Assembly: GCF_030272615.1 (NCBI RefSeq)
Contig: NC_081408.1
Coordinates: forward strand, 309,580,450 to 309,644,449
Origin: Cryptomeria japonica
Lineage: Eukaryota; Streptophyta; Pinopsida; Cupressales; Cupressaceae
Length of the DNA: 64,000 nt
Reading direction: 5' to 3'
Below are positions 44,224-55,469 of this stretch, piece after piece. The notes under the pieces were generated by a model. It ran no database searches. It saw only the letters and a list, made by a program, of their open reading frames with translations, and was not told the origin of the DNA. How positions within the stretch are numbered: the first letter of the stretch is position 1; each line of letters opens with the position of its first letter. The position numbers and the translations under genes are program-made.

Positions 44224-46686
44224 TGTTGGAACCCTAAATTTCATAACAATACCCCTGATATGATCACCAAGATTTTTTGTTTAATGTTGAAGCTACAAAA
44301 TTTTTCTTTTACCTAACATAGAATCCCACATATTGTCACCATGATGCCCTAATGATATGTGAAAAATTCTTGATAAACCCAAGAAAGATCAGTAAGATAA
44401 CCTCACTAAGTAAACATTTCATGACTATATCAAAATAGCTATTCTAATTTGATAAATCAATGTTGGATACTTATATCAGGATAGCTAACCGGATCCAATA
44501 ATTAGTGCTAAACATGGACATCAGGATAGCAATGTCAAACATGAAGTCTGAATACCCATCAGAATGAATAACAAAAGAAAAATATTAATTCTATGTGATT
44601 TCGATAGAACTAACTATCCCAATATTGTTATTTCGGTATAGTATACCAAACGTAGCATGTGGATGTCTATTAGAATAGTTATCAAAGGCGGACAAATAGT
44701 ATTTTGTAATATCGATAGAGTAAACTATCTTGATGCACATGTTTTAGGATACATCTTGCCGATACAAGTCTTGTCAGAATAAAATATGAGATCGAGGTAA
44801 GTTCAAAAAGTTATCCAGATGATGCAAGTTATCTCACTGAAAGAAAATACAAGAGGATGCATTATGCAAGTCCATCAGAATAAGTTATGAATTTAGAATA
44901 ACATGTCAACAATATTTTGTTTACTAAAACTATCCGAATGGTGAGTAAATAGAATGATATCAAGGGAATTATCCTGATTATTTACTTATAATCGAGGAAT
45001 CAACATCGGTAAAACCTATGACGATAAAAGAAAATGAAGGCGATACCTTATCGGTATAACTAGTGAGATCAGAGTAATGGAACATCTATGACTTGATAGA
45101 ACAACTTATTCTGAAAAAATATATGAAGTGACATTGAAATAGCTACTCCGACAACACACTCTCAACTGAATACCTTTATTGGGGTAACTTACAATGAAAT
45201 AAAAAATCAAAGGTGAAGATCTTCATCGGGATAACTTGTGAAGTTGGGAAGATAGTTTCTAGGTATGTAGATAGTTGAAATGATCTCGATAAGCACCATC
45301 CAAGATGTGTTTGACATAGGTAACTCGAAGATCAAAATCAAGCTCATGGTTACTTGTTGGTATAACCTATGTCGAAATAACGTGAATTACAGACAGTTTC
45401 TAGTAGTGACTAAATTGCCAGAAAGGTTCCAACCTAAGAGACATGACAGATGAAGTGAATCGATGTAACCCTAATGTATAATATTTATATGTAAAACATT
45501 ACAAGATTTTAAGGGGAATTATATTAAATTGTAATGTAAGATATAAAAAAAATAAATTGTAAAATATCATCATATAGAAAAACAAATATAGTCAGCGTCC
45601 TTCTCTATTGTGTTGTGGTGAATTTCTCTTAAGATGAGTTCTCTGTTATAACCATTTGAAACAAGTGGTTGTTTTGCATTCGAGGGGGATTATGCTTGGA
45701 GATACTATTCTATCTGGTCCAAGAGCTCCCATATCAATGGGAAATGCCCTACCTTTGAGTGCGGTTTGAATTATTAATTTATGTGATCGGAAATAACTGA
45801 TTGGGTTTACAACAAAACCTTAAAATCTATCACTGATCCAACTAAGATAGTTTGATGGGATCAACCCCAGAGGGAAACTAAGGATAAAGAGTAGCGGGTG
45901 ATTGAGTTCAATAGTTTCTATAATTATTGACTCCAGAGATATGATAATATCTTAAATCCTTGTGTGAATATTTTATGTTGTAATTGCAAGTTAGAAAAAT
46001 ATAGAGTGCATCTGCGACAAAAAGAAGCTATTTGGATTCTATCCTAATTGGTCTTTCTATGAGAGTTAAATTCAATCAAACTAACTGTAATTGAAGACAT
46101 CTAATTACAACATTGAGGGTTAGGTAATTGACAGGTCCATCCAAGGGAGGATTTAAAAATTGTCTTTCAGAGTTATACATAGGGTTTGCAAGTGAATGAC
46201 TATATTACCCAAAAGAAATAAGGCCCTGGTCAAATTACATAGAAATTTCAATCCAAATCACTTAACCACATTTCCAGTTTCATTTTTATATTAGTAGGAG
46301 ATATAAGTAGGAGTTAGAAGGAAGGATAGTTTAGCAGACAGTAGGAGTTAGATTAAAGAAATGATAATCAATAAAGAAGATCACCAAGAGAGTAGAAGAA
46401 ATCATACAATTGCAATCAATAAAATCAGTTATCCCAAAGATATATGCCACTTTGAGATAAACAATAGAGGTAGAAAATTAAATATATAGATCTTCTATAA
46501 AAAGCACCAAGTAAGAAGATCATTTGGTGAGTAGTTACACCCGTCTAGGTTCTGCGGAGCCTAAAGTGAGGGATTTAACAACTTTGAAAGGTTCACTCTA
46601 TTAGCTGGCCAAATCAATTGGAAGATTTGATCATTGAGCAAGGTATACTCATAGAATTTTCCAATATGTTTATTTGAGAACTAACA
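44224..46686 (+). repeat. A 3' LTR
   Basis: The right end (ends AACTAACA at 46686) is fixed by similarity to 18399-18704. The left end is tentative: TGTTGGAACCCTAAATTTC at 44224, or TGTTGGACACC at 44193. The length of about 2.4 kb fits Tat/Athila-type LTRs. The left half (44470-45370) is dense in a short motif described separately. Confidence 0.7.
44470..45370. repeat. Cluster of a short motif (ATCrGnATAnCT) on both strands in the A LTR
   Basis: Copies by eye: ATCAGGATAGCTAA (44478), ATCAGGATAGCAA (44520), ATCAGAATGAATAAC (44559), TTCGGTATAGT (44631), TTAGAATAGTTATC (44672), complement forms AGTTATCCAGAT (44811), AACTATCCGAAT (44928) and AATTATCCTGAT (44968), ATCAGAATAAGTTAT (44876), ATCGGTATAACTA (45050) and ATCGGGATAACTT (45226). 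Spacing is irregular. Confidence 0.5.
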
Positions 46687-47410
46687 GAAACAAAGGAGTT
46701 AGCCATCACAACAAAGGGGCACTATCCAATCACACCATTTTAGAGAATTTTTCAAAACCTTATTATATGCTTGCTTACTCTAACTAATTTTCAAAATCAG
46801 CTTCCATTACCTGGATTTGTCCTAGGATATAATGCAAATAATTTATCTATGTTTAATTCTAAGGGATTGAAAATCATGAGAATGAAATAGAAATAATAGA
46901 GATTGACAACACCAATACAAAAATTCCATATCAAGGCCACAAATTTAGAATGTTTTTGTTAATTCAAAGGACTTGAATGATGTTGTCTCTCAAGACTGTG
47001 TCATGAGCCCACTTCTTTCTACTAATTCACTTGAGTCAAATGAATTAAATGATACTAGAATAAAAAAGTGGGGAGATAAATAGTGAATCAATGCAACAAA
47101 TAGGTTCAATAGTTGAAATTAATAACCTCTTGTGCTCATGGGATACAAGGTGCAAACATCACAACTTTTGAAGAAATTGTCAAAATGTATCATATTTTTG
47201 ACTAAAGGAAAATAGGTTTTGAAGGGCCCCTAAAACCCTATACATCAAAGATTCAAAAAATAAGCATTAAAGTCCATCGGAAACAACAAAATACAACCGC
47301 TAAAGAAAGGACAGTTGGCTAAGACAAAAAAACCAGCAACAAAAAAGAACACAACAGAAAAGAACCTAAACTCCAGCCAATAGATAAATAGAGAAGAAAA
47401 AATAGGCCTA
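46687..47410. other. No gene recognised
   Basis: Flank of element A leading into the 3' end of ORF-Z on the minus strand. Nothing recognisable on either strand. Confidence 0.45.
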
Positions 47411-49126
47411 AGTGAAGTTCTTAAGAAGATCAATGTCTTCCAGCTCCAGATGCTCCATAGTCGTAGAAGTCCCCTTTAGCTCTTCAATGTCCCTGCTTTG
47501 GTTATGTTTCTTCTTGGTACTAGCTCTGGTTTTTTTCCCAGGACCATGTATCTCATCGATTAGGGTGTAGTCCTTCTCATCAGTAGTTTCCCCGGTGGTT
47601 TTATCCCCCTAGGCCTGTTCAAGTTTGGCGATAAGGAATTTGATACTCTTAGATGTTGCCTTTAATATTTTGTGACTCTGCTCCCTTATCTTTTTAAGTG
47701 TATTCTTGATCGCTGCAATCTTCTTTTCGGTGGCCCCTACCCTATTATGTAGAGTTTGAAAGCTATTGCATTGAGCATTTATAATATCCTCTACATTGCT
47801 GATAGCTTTGGTCAGCTCACTTAAGTAATCAAGTAAAGAGCTGAATTTACCAGTACCAATGGCTTCCAAGGTAGCGAGTTTGTTAACTTCCTAGACTTGT
47901 TTGTCTTTTATTTCTTTAACTTCCTTCTATACCCATGAGATACCCTTATGAAAGCAATCCATTCCTTTTTTGAAGAAAAGGTCGAAGTCCATAGGGGAAC
48001 CATATTGAACCTCATCTCCCACAAGGTTCAAATTCACCTCCATCCCAATCTCCTTCCCATTAGTTATCTTAAATTCATTGTTGGGGGTATTCTCCCTAGC
48101 CAAACCCTTTCTCTGTTCCTTGGAGCCGGTAGAAAGGTGTGTTCAATTATCAGCCTCCAACTCCTCCCTTCTCATCTTTTTCCCCTTTTTCTTTTGGTTT
48201 GTAATAATTTGAATCTCCTCAATATCTGTCTGCATGTCTTCTTCACTCTCCTCTTATTCCTCGCACCAACTATCATTGTCCTCCCCCTTCTTATTCCTAC
48301 TAATCAACCCTTTACCCTGTTTCTCATGGTTGATTTCCCTTTTTTGCTTACTCAACCTAGGGGTTTGGGGGTCCTCCTCAACATCCTCCTTAGTATTGTA
48401 CCCATTAAAGTCTTCATCATCTGAATCATCTAGATCATCATCTGACTCAGACATCTCAATAATAGCCTAATGAACAGTAGTGCTCTTGATATGGTTGTAT
48501 AGGACCACCATGAGGCCCTCATGTAAAGAAGGGTTATATTTGGGATTAGAGATAGCATCCTTAATCCCAACATTGAGGGCACACAATAGATAATAGGGGA
48601 GTGAAATTTTCTTCTTGTGCCAAAAATGATTAAGAAAGACAAAGTGGTAACCATACACTCTGGTATATCTACCATCTAATGTAAATCCATCACTAGAGTT
48701 TCTTGATTAACTTAGGGGAGTAGTAGGTGTGGCTTCCTTTAACCAACTTCTCTCTCTCCTCCTCGTTCTTAGAGAAATTATTCACAACTGCTTCTAACAA
48801 TTTCCGATCTCTGTAGAATTTGATGCCTTCCATTAGTAGACTTGTTGCCTCCACTATCATGGTCTCACTAACCTTAACCTTTCCGCTACCAATGGTTAGG
48901 GTGCCCTCTTTCCACCCATTTTTAATAACCTATTAATCTCTAGTCTTCTTTATTGCATTCTCTCCATGTAATCTGTTATTTTAGCCACTTGCAACACAAC
49001 CCAAACCTGGGGTCGATCCTACCATTTCTCTATTTCTATAGATTCTTGTGATTGTGATTTCCCCCCATTTTCTTATCAATTCTTACCAACTGTGAATTCC
49101 TGTAGATGTCCCTCTTCTCCATAAAC
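47411..49126 (-). pseudogene. Decayed unrecognised ORF ('ORF-Z') with acidic linker and likely coiled coil
   Basis: The minus strand from an ATG at about 49126 (MEKRDIYRNSQLVRIDKKMG) passes through VWVVLQVAKITDYMERMQ, KLVKGSHTYYSPKLIKKL, then from 48658 one frame runs to 47411: MYGYHFVFLNHFWHKKKISL, LLCALNVGIKDAISNPKYNP, SLHEGLMVVLYNHIKS, acidic SESDDDLDDSDDEDFNGY, a basic segment NHEKQGKGLISRNKKGED, and a coiled-coil-like end (SLLDYLSELTKAISNVEDII, VGATEKKIAAIKNTLKKIRE). The three listed open stretches (48467-48658, 48254-48454, 47609-47869) share exactly one frame, separated only by single stops. About 560 codons. The family is not recognised and has no retroviral or helicase motif. Confidence 0.6.
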
Positions 49127-49404
49127 TTTCTATTTTTATAGAACAATGAAGAAGCCAATAGAAGCCAAAAACAAAAACTCAAGCAACCGCTCAAAATGGA
49201 AAAAAATACCCACAAAGCATGCGAGATGTTTTGTCAATTAATGGCGTACTTCCTTCCTGGCTGATTACGAGGCCCTTTCATGATACCATGATGCCTCTTA
49301 CCATTATGAGAAATGATATCAAATCTTACCCTACTTTCCATGCTATCTCTCATAATTTCAAATATCACGTGCTTCCTATGGGAACTCCCCTTCACCATAC
49401 CATG
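49127..49404. other. No gene recognised
   Basis: Short spacer between ORF-Z and the RNase H fragment; frames are interrupted on both strands. Confidence 0.4.
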
Positions 49405-49737
49405 TCATGATCTACCCATTCCGAACAGCTTTATTGGTAGCCCAGTCAACACTCTTGTTGGAATCTCTATAAACATGCGAGATGTGATATCGGTCAAATC
49501 CCTCAAGCAATTCCTTGGCCGTGTTGATTATATTTTTAATTATCCATGACAGGTGATTATTACCAAGGAGGCAATTGATAATTTTTTAGAGTCTCCATCC
49601 AACCAACTTGATAGCTTGGAGAGCCCCCATGGCTTCAACTAAGTGATTGGTTTGATTTCCCAAGGGGAGGGCAGCCGCTCCCAAGCAAAATCCAACATGA
49701 TTCCAGATAACTCCACCACAGCCTACTAGCCCAGGAT
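49405..49737 (-). pseudogene. LINE-type RNase H (RVT_3) fragment
   Basis: The minus strand from 49737 reads NPGLVGCGGVIWNHVGFCLG, then LPLGNQTNHLVEAMGALQAI, a gap with a stop, IINCLLGNNHLSWIIKN and HISHVYRDSNKSVDWATNKA. This is the plant RNase H fold used at the end of LINE ORF2 (and in a few host genes); the Glu in VEAMGAL and Asp in SVDWATN fit catalytic positions. The start (with the first Asp, usually D-G-A) is missing because copia element D is inserted immediately upstream at 49738; it should lie beyond the right edge of the window. Confidence 0.7.
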
Positions 49738-50290
49738 TGTTAGACAATTCAAATAACCGAAAGACAACTGAGAGCAGGAAGGGGGGTGAATCCATTGTCA
49801 TAGATTACCAGAACATTTAGCATTTAAAAATTTAATATTGGAGCCCAAAACATTAATACCAAAATATTTAAACCAAATACCAGAATAAAAAATAAACCAA
49901 TTAAGTATAAAAAATAATTAGAGAATAAATACCATCCACATGACACCAAGATTTATATGCTGAAAACTCGATAAAGGGAAAAACCATGGTGGGAAGCCTA
50001 CCCACAATTAGATACTTCTATAGTAAGTATGTGAATTACAATTGAGGGGCCTGCACTTGTAGGAAGTCCAACAACCTAGAGCGCACTACTCATCATAAAA
50101 GGAGTCTCACTGACTAAATAGAAATCTAGACTACAATCCAGAGAAATGATTGAACTGCAAAGATAACATCTCCTATTCTTGAATACTGTTTTGGTTAATC
50201 TCAATACCAAAGGACTAAATCCTCTTAACACAACCCAACTCAATCTCTAATGATTGACCAAATCCCCCGCCTGAATGATATTACATTATT
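49738..50290 (-). repeat. D 3' LTR, distal part
   Basis: Plus-strand start TGTTAGACAATTC followed by GGAAGGGGGGTGAATCC, the complement of the copia LTR end. It continues across C: the sequence before 50291 (GATATTACATTATT) joins CACACATTATATATCC after 54330. Confidence 0.8.
50286..50290. repeat. Target-site duplication of C, left copy (TTATT)
   Basis: Exact 5-bp repeat with 54326-54330. Confidence 0.88.
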
Positions 50291-51347
50291 TGTTAGGACA
50301 CAGAGGCAACTGAGAGGGGGGGGTGAATTAGTTGTCTATTAATTTCAACCCAATTATAACTTAACCAAACTTAGTGCATAATACCAGTAAACCAAACTTA
50401 ATTTTGGTAGACCGTTTGACAGTTAATAATAGTACCGGTAAAGTTTAATGCATGAAAAAACAAGATAAATAACATACACAACACATAACACAGTTATTTG
50501 TATGTGAAAACCCTATAAGGGGAGAAACCACGGTGGGAAACCTTACCCACAATTAGATGATACTACTAAAGATAGTATGTGTGTACAAATGGGGTATGCA
50601 CATGCAGAAAGGCCAACTGCTTAGATCTCATTGCTTAATCACAAAATGGGAGTCACACTGACTACAATTGGATGGTTAAATCCAATGATAATGTACTACT
50701 CAAAATAGCATCTTCATATGCTGGATTCTCTACCGGTTAAGCTTTGATTTGCATTCCTTGAATCTTCAAATGATGTCTGCATGTATAGATCTACTTATAT
50801 TTGCATATACCTTATTACAATCCTTTTTCACCTTCTCTATATAATCTCACAAATGAGATTTTACATATATACCAAAACCTAAGACCAAATGTGTAGGTCG
50901 GCTCATTAAGATATTACAATTAAATCAATTACAAATTAATCAATATGTGATGCATGATGTCGGCTCAATGCATTTACAACAATAACCAATCAATAAAACA
51001 TCTTCATAACATGCCGTGTTGATCTAGAATAGATAATGCTTGCCAGTCCATAACCTAGACCTATTTGTCAGTAGCAGCAAATATACAAACTCGATTAGGC
51101 CAATAACCAAATCACCAAAACCAAGTGTCCAAACAATGTCTTCAACATAACCAAGTAATCTCTAGATGATAACAGATCATCCTAAGTGCTGGTGAACAAT
51201 ATAACCTGTCGGTTAACCAAATACTAGTGACTGTGCATAAGTCACTGAACATGCCGGTGAACATAACCAAAGATCTCCACAAGGATAAGTGTTGACAAGT
51301 GTTGATATCAATGAAAAAATGAATGCAACACATCCATAATACCAACA
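50291..51347 (-). repeat. C 3' LTR (reverse)
   Basis: About 1057 bp. The plus strand starts TGTTAGGACACAGAGG and ends ACCAACA; it aligns throughout with 53266-54325. Confidence 0.92.
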
Positions 51348-51360
51348 ATCTCCCCCTTTG
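51348..51360 (-). other. C polypurine tract
   Basis: The minus strand reads CAAAGGGGGAGAT directly before the 3' LTR. The same tract precedes the D and S1 LTRs. Confidence 0.75.
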
Positions 51361-51466
51361 GCATTCATGGCAACACAAGATAGAAAAACCATCTAAGTGC
51401 CAAAGCAGAAATGCCAAAAATTGAAAACCAACACATTATAGAATAATCCTCAATGATTAGCATAAA

Positions 51467-52050
51467 TTATCTATCTCCTCGTAAACTTATAGTTCTTGCT
51501 GGACCACATAGATCAGTATGAATTAAGTCAAGAAGATTATTGGATTTTTCCAGAATACTCTTAAAAGTTTCTCTAACTTTCTTTCCAAATTGACATTCCT
51601 TACATATCGGATTGTGAGGTCTAACAATCTTAGGTAAATCTCTTACTGCCTTAGTTGTATTGATTTTCACAATGCAATCAAAATTTACATGACACAATCT
51701 CTTATGCCATAACCAACTTTCATCAATATGTGCAATCAAGCATGTCTTCTCATTGTTATTCAAATGAAAGATATTACCTCTAGTCTGATTATCGGTTGCA
51801 ATTTCCAAACCCATTCTATTCATGATTTTGCATTTACCATTCTTGAATTGTAATTGAAATCCCTTTTCAACTAATTGACCAACACTCAAAAGATTATGCT
51901 TCAAACCTTCAACATAGTAAACATTATCAGTATTATGCTTACCATCAAAAGATATAGTGCCTTTTCCTCTGATCAAACAAGCTTTGTCATCTCCAAATCT
52001 TACTAGACCTCCATTGTATTCATGAAAGGTTAGAATTTACTCTTATCACT
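51467..52050 (-). pseudogene. C protease end and truncated integrase
   Basis: Frame 51976-51467: ISFDGKHNTDNVYYVEGLKH, HNLLSVGQLVEKGFQLQF, WHKRLCHVNFDCIVKI (His/Cys finger) and PICKECQFGKKVRETF, then the start of the integrase core with HTDLCGPA (first acidic residue). After RGDR, a stop and FMLIIEDYS, the sequence changes to non-coding DNA next to the polypurine tract. The other two acidic residues and all of RT-RNase H are missing. Confidence 0.88.
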
Positions 52051-52109
52051 GGTCATATGATGTGAACATCTAGAATCAATGATCCATTCATCTTTTTCTT
52101 CAATTTTAG

Positions 52110-53208
52110 CTACGAGGGCCTACTCTACCGGTTGAACAATAGGTGTCAGTTGATCTTCTATTATTGCAACAAAAGCCCATCCATTGTCTTCTAGTTCCTC
52201 ATCAGAATCATCAGTAACTCCTTCATCAACATAGTAACATGATTTATCTCTATTCTTCTTAAATCCATATCTCTGATATTCAGGGTTAGGCTTATATGTT
52301 CTTTTTGCTTCTTCTTTCAATCTTGTATGTCTATTAGGACATCTAGATGCCATATGACCAATTTTATTGTAGTTAAAACATTGAAATGGTGCTTTACCTT
52401 CATACTTACTTCCAACTGGACCTTTAGGCATTTTCCTTGCAAATAGTGCTTCAAGCTCTTCAAGTTCTTCATTCTCTCTTCTGATTTCTTCAAGTTCTCT
52501 AGCATAGAGTGCTTTCCAATCAGATTTTTTAGATGATGATAATGATGCTACAGATCATGAAGCTTTGAAAGCCAAGGCGGTCTTAATTTTAGCAATAGGA
52601 CCAGATTCCTCAAGTTCAAAAGCTGAAAGTTTTCCAACCAAAGTATCTCTAGATACTGATGCATTAGGCATTGTTCTCAATTCATTAATAATAGTTACTT
52701 TCATTTTGTATGCCGGTGTTAATTCTCTTAAAACTTTAGAAAAAATTTCATCTTCACTTAAGAATCCTCCACAACATTGTATACCCAAAATAATTTCATT
52801 AACTCTTTCCATAAAAGCAAAAATCCTTTCATCTTCTTCCATTTTCAGATTTTCATACCTGACCTGGAAGCATTCTAGTTTTGCAATTTTGGCAGTGGTA
52901 TCACCTTCATTCAATGTCTCCAATTTATCCCAAATAGCTTTAGCAGTAGATCGGTCTGATAATCCCATAATTTGCTGATATGACAATGTGCTCAAAAGTG
53001 TTTCTCTTGCTTTGCAATCATTCTTATGATCTTTAACCAAGGTTGGTGGATTAGGTTGACTTTGTGTAGGACCAACATAGCCATTCTTTGTAACATCCTC
53101 TATGTCTTTTCCAATGCAATTCAGATGTGTCTCCATTTTGATCTTGCATATACCATAGTTAGTTCCATCAAGCTTCAGACTGTCCTTCCTAAAATAGTTA
53201 GTTGCCAT
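52110..53208 (-). pseudogene. C gag with zinc knuckle and protease start
   Basis: The minus strand from ATG 53208: MATNYFRKDSLKLDGTNYGI, open for 217 codons with IWDKLETLNEGDTTAKIAKL and YENLKMEEDERIFAFMERVN (UBN2 gag); after a stop the frame continues to a zinc knuckle CFNYNKIGHMASRC in which the second Cys is Tyr, an acidic DDSDEELEDN tract, and a protease start DEWIIDSRCSHHMT (Gly of D-S-G changed to Arg) near 52070. Only a handful of stops, so C is among the better kept copies. Confidence 0.9.
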
Positions 53209-53254
53209 AGAATCTCCTCAAGCTATTAAACTTCCACAAAAAGAGGACTTAGAT

Positions 53255-53263
53255 CTGATACCA
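53255..53263 (-). other. C primer binding site
   Basis: The minus strand reads TGGTATCAG just after the 5' LTR, complementary to initiator tRNA-Met. Confidence 0.85.
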
Positions 53264-53265
53264 AT

Positions 53266-54325
53266 TGTTAAGACCTGGAGGCAACTAAGAGGGGGGGGGT
53301 GTGAATCATTTATCTATTAATTTCAACCCAATTATAACTTAACAAAACTTCGTGCATAATACCGGTAAACCAAACTTAATATCGGTAGACAGTTTGACAG
53401 TTAATAATAGTACCGGTAAAGTTTAATGCATGAAATAGAAAGACAAATAACATACATAACACATAACACAGTTATTTGTACATGGAAATCCTATAAGGGG
53501 AAAAACCATGGTGGGAAACCTTACCCACAATCAGATGATACTAATGCAGATAGTATGTGTGTACAAATGGGGCTTGCACATGCAAAAAGGGCAATTGCCT
53601 AGAGCTCACTGCTCAATCACAAAATGGGAGTCACAATGACTACAATTGGATGGTTAAATCCAATGATAATGTACTACTCAAAATAGCATCTTCATATGTT
53701 GGATTTTGTACCGGTTAAGCTCTGATTTGCATTCCTTGAATATTCAAATGATGTCTGCATGTATAGATCTACTTATATTTGCATATACCTTATTACAATC
53801 CTTTTTCACCTTCTCTATATAATCTCCCAAATGAGATCTTACATATATACCAAAACCTAAGACCAAATGTGTAGGTCGGCTCACTAATATATTACAATTA
53901 AATCAATTACAAATGAATCAATATGCAATGCATGATGTCGCCTCAATGCATTTACAATAATAACCAATCAATAAAACATATCCATAACATGTCGTGCTGA
54001 TCTGGAATAGATAATGCTTATCGATCTATAACCTAGACCTATTTGCTGGTAACAACAAATATGCAAACTCGATTAGAACAATAACCAAATCACCAAAACC
54101 AAGTGTCCAAACAATATCTTTGACATAACCAAGTAATCTCCAGATGATAATAGATCATCTTAAGTGCCGATGAACAATATAACCTGCGGGTTAACCAGAT
54201 ACCGGTGACTATGCATAAGTCATTGAACATGCCAGTGAACATAACCAAAGATCTCCACAAGGATAAGAGTTGACAAGTGTTGACATCAATGACAAAACTA
54301 ATGCAACACATCCATAATACCAACA
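53266..54325 (-). repeat. C 5' LTR (reverse)
   Basis: About 1060 bp. The plus strand starts TGTTAAGACCTGG and ends ACCAACA. Confidence 0.92.
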
Positions 54326-54330
54326 TTATT
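54326..54330. repeat. Target-site duplication of C, right copy (TTATT)
   Basis: Exact repeat of 50286-50290. Confidence 0.88.
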
Positions 54331-54995
54331 CACACATTATATATCCATATCCCATTCCTATGACCATAATAATCTACAATGAAATCTTACATCATATATA
54401 TACAAACCCTCGACCATAAACAATCAAGTTGGCCACAAGACAATAAACCAATTACATATTTACAAAACATGTTAGCCTTAGACCAAACAAATAATATCCA
54501 ACCCAGAAACACATCGAGAGGTCCAATCCACATGTTACATTAAGCCAGTTCATAACTTAAATACACCGGGACCCAAATTAGGTCCACACGCTAAACAAAT
54601 GATCCCAATCCGCCAAGTCTCAAACATGATCACCATCAACATCCTAAATCCATACTAGAAGCTGCACCAACACCACTTATGAATATCATCAAAATATCTT
54701 CATCAGAGCTCTACTAGTGAAACCCTCGCCAGAACCACAAATGAAGCTTCCAAGAGAACAGGATAGCATCCATTTACTAGACCAAAATCAACTAACTGAA
54801 TATGAACATGAGTAAGCCAATTCCATTACCAAATCATAATAGAAAATACTAGATCATGCTGGATCCAATCCAACCATAAACCACACAACCTACCGGGACC
54901 AGAAGGGTGCCAATAAGGCATCCAAAATAGCTAGTGTTGACATCAATGATAAAACATAAATGCAACACATAATCAATTTCTCCAAATGGCGAACA
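54331..54995 (-). repeat. D 3' LTR, proximal part
   Basis: On the minus strand the LTR starts TGTTCGCCATTTGGAG at 54995, directly after the polypurine tract CAAAGGGGGAGAT (54996-55008). It continues at 50290. Confidence 0.82.
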
Positions 54996-55008
54996 ATCTC
55001 CCCCTTTG

Positions 55009-55469
55009 GCATTGATGGAAACACTAGATGTGAAAAACATCTAAGTACCAAGAAATGCCAAACAAATCTCCCCTAATGGAAGATAGCCAACAATATCACA
55101 CTCAAAGATATAGCAATGAAGTTCTGAAATAAAGACCAAACTCCCCCTGTGGATGATATCTCTATAAAGCTTTGTATTACACATGTATCACTCCCCCTAA
55201 TGTATACAACTCCTTAAGTTTTTCCCATTAATATCTCCCCCCTTTGACATCAATGCCAGAAATCTGACAAAAATATCAAAGCAAAAACAAAAACCACTGA
55301 AACACAAAGCTAACTACTCCCCCAGAGCAGTAGCATCCCCACATTAGTGTCAGAATGAACAATATCTCTCATAATGCATACCAGAATAATGCCAAAAAGC
55401 ATCAATCAGTTTTGCTACTAGAGGGGCAAAAACCCCTAACCTGTCTCTTAGGTACTCAAATGATTCTTT
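55009..55469 (-). other. D 3' untranslated stretch
   Basis: Non-coding tail between pol and the LTR of D, with repeated TCTCCCCC-type polypyrimidine (purine on the minus strand) runs. No gene seen. Confidence 0.5.

Larger units (their letters stand above)
18399..46686 (+). mobile_element. A: Ty3/gypsy element of Tat/Athila-like type, 5'-truncated and twice interrupted
   Basis: A 5' LTR remnant (18399-18704), a primer-site-like segment, gag, protease, an extra RNase H, RT, RNase H, integrase and a long 3' LTR (about 44224-46686) follow in one orientation. G2 (19434-27331) interrupts gag and copia element B (31161-41762) interrupts RT; in both cases the host reading continues on the far side after removing one copy of the target duplication. 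Without the inserts the element would be about 9.8 kb. The integrase lacks a chromodomain, and the protease and extra RNase H are of the non-chromoviral type. The lineage name is inferred. Confidence 0.85.
50291..54325 (-). mobile_element. C: internally deleted copia element inside the LTR of D
   Basis: Reverse orientation with LTRs 50291-51347 (3') and 53266-54325 (5') that are nearly co-linear, a tRNA-Met primer site complement at 53255-53263, gag and the first part of integrase, then a direct jump to the polypurine tract. RT and RNase H are absent. A perfect TTATT target duplication flanks it. About 4 kb long, it could only have moved with proteins from another copy if the deletion came first. 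Confidence 0.92.

Noticed and set aside
47948-48470. Hydrophobic plus-strand frames that look like membrane proteins
   Set aside because: Antisense of the charged ORF-Z; Lys/Glu codons read backwards give Phe/Leu/Ser.
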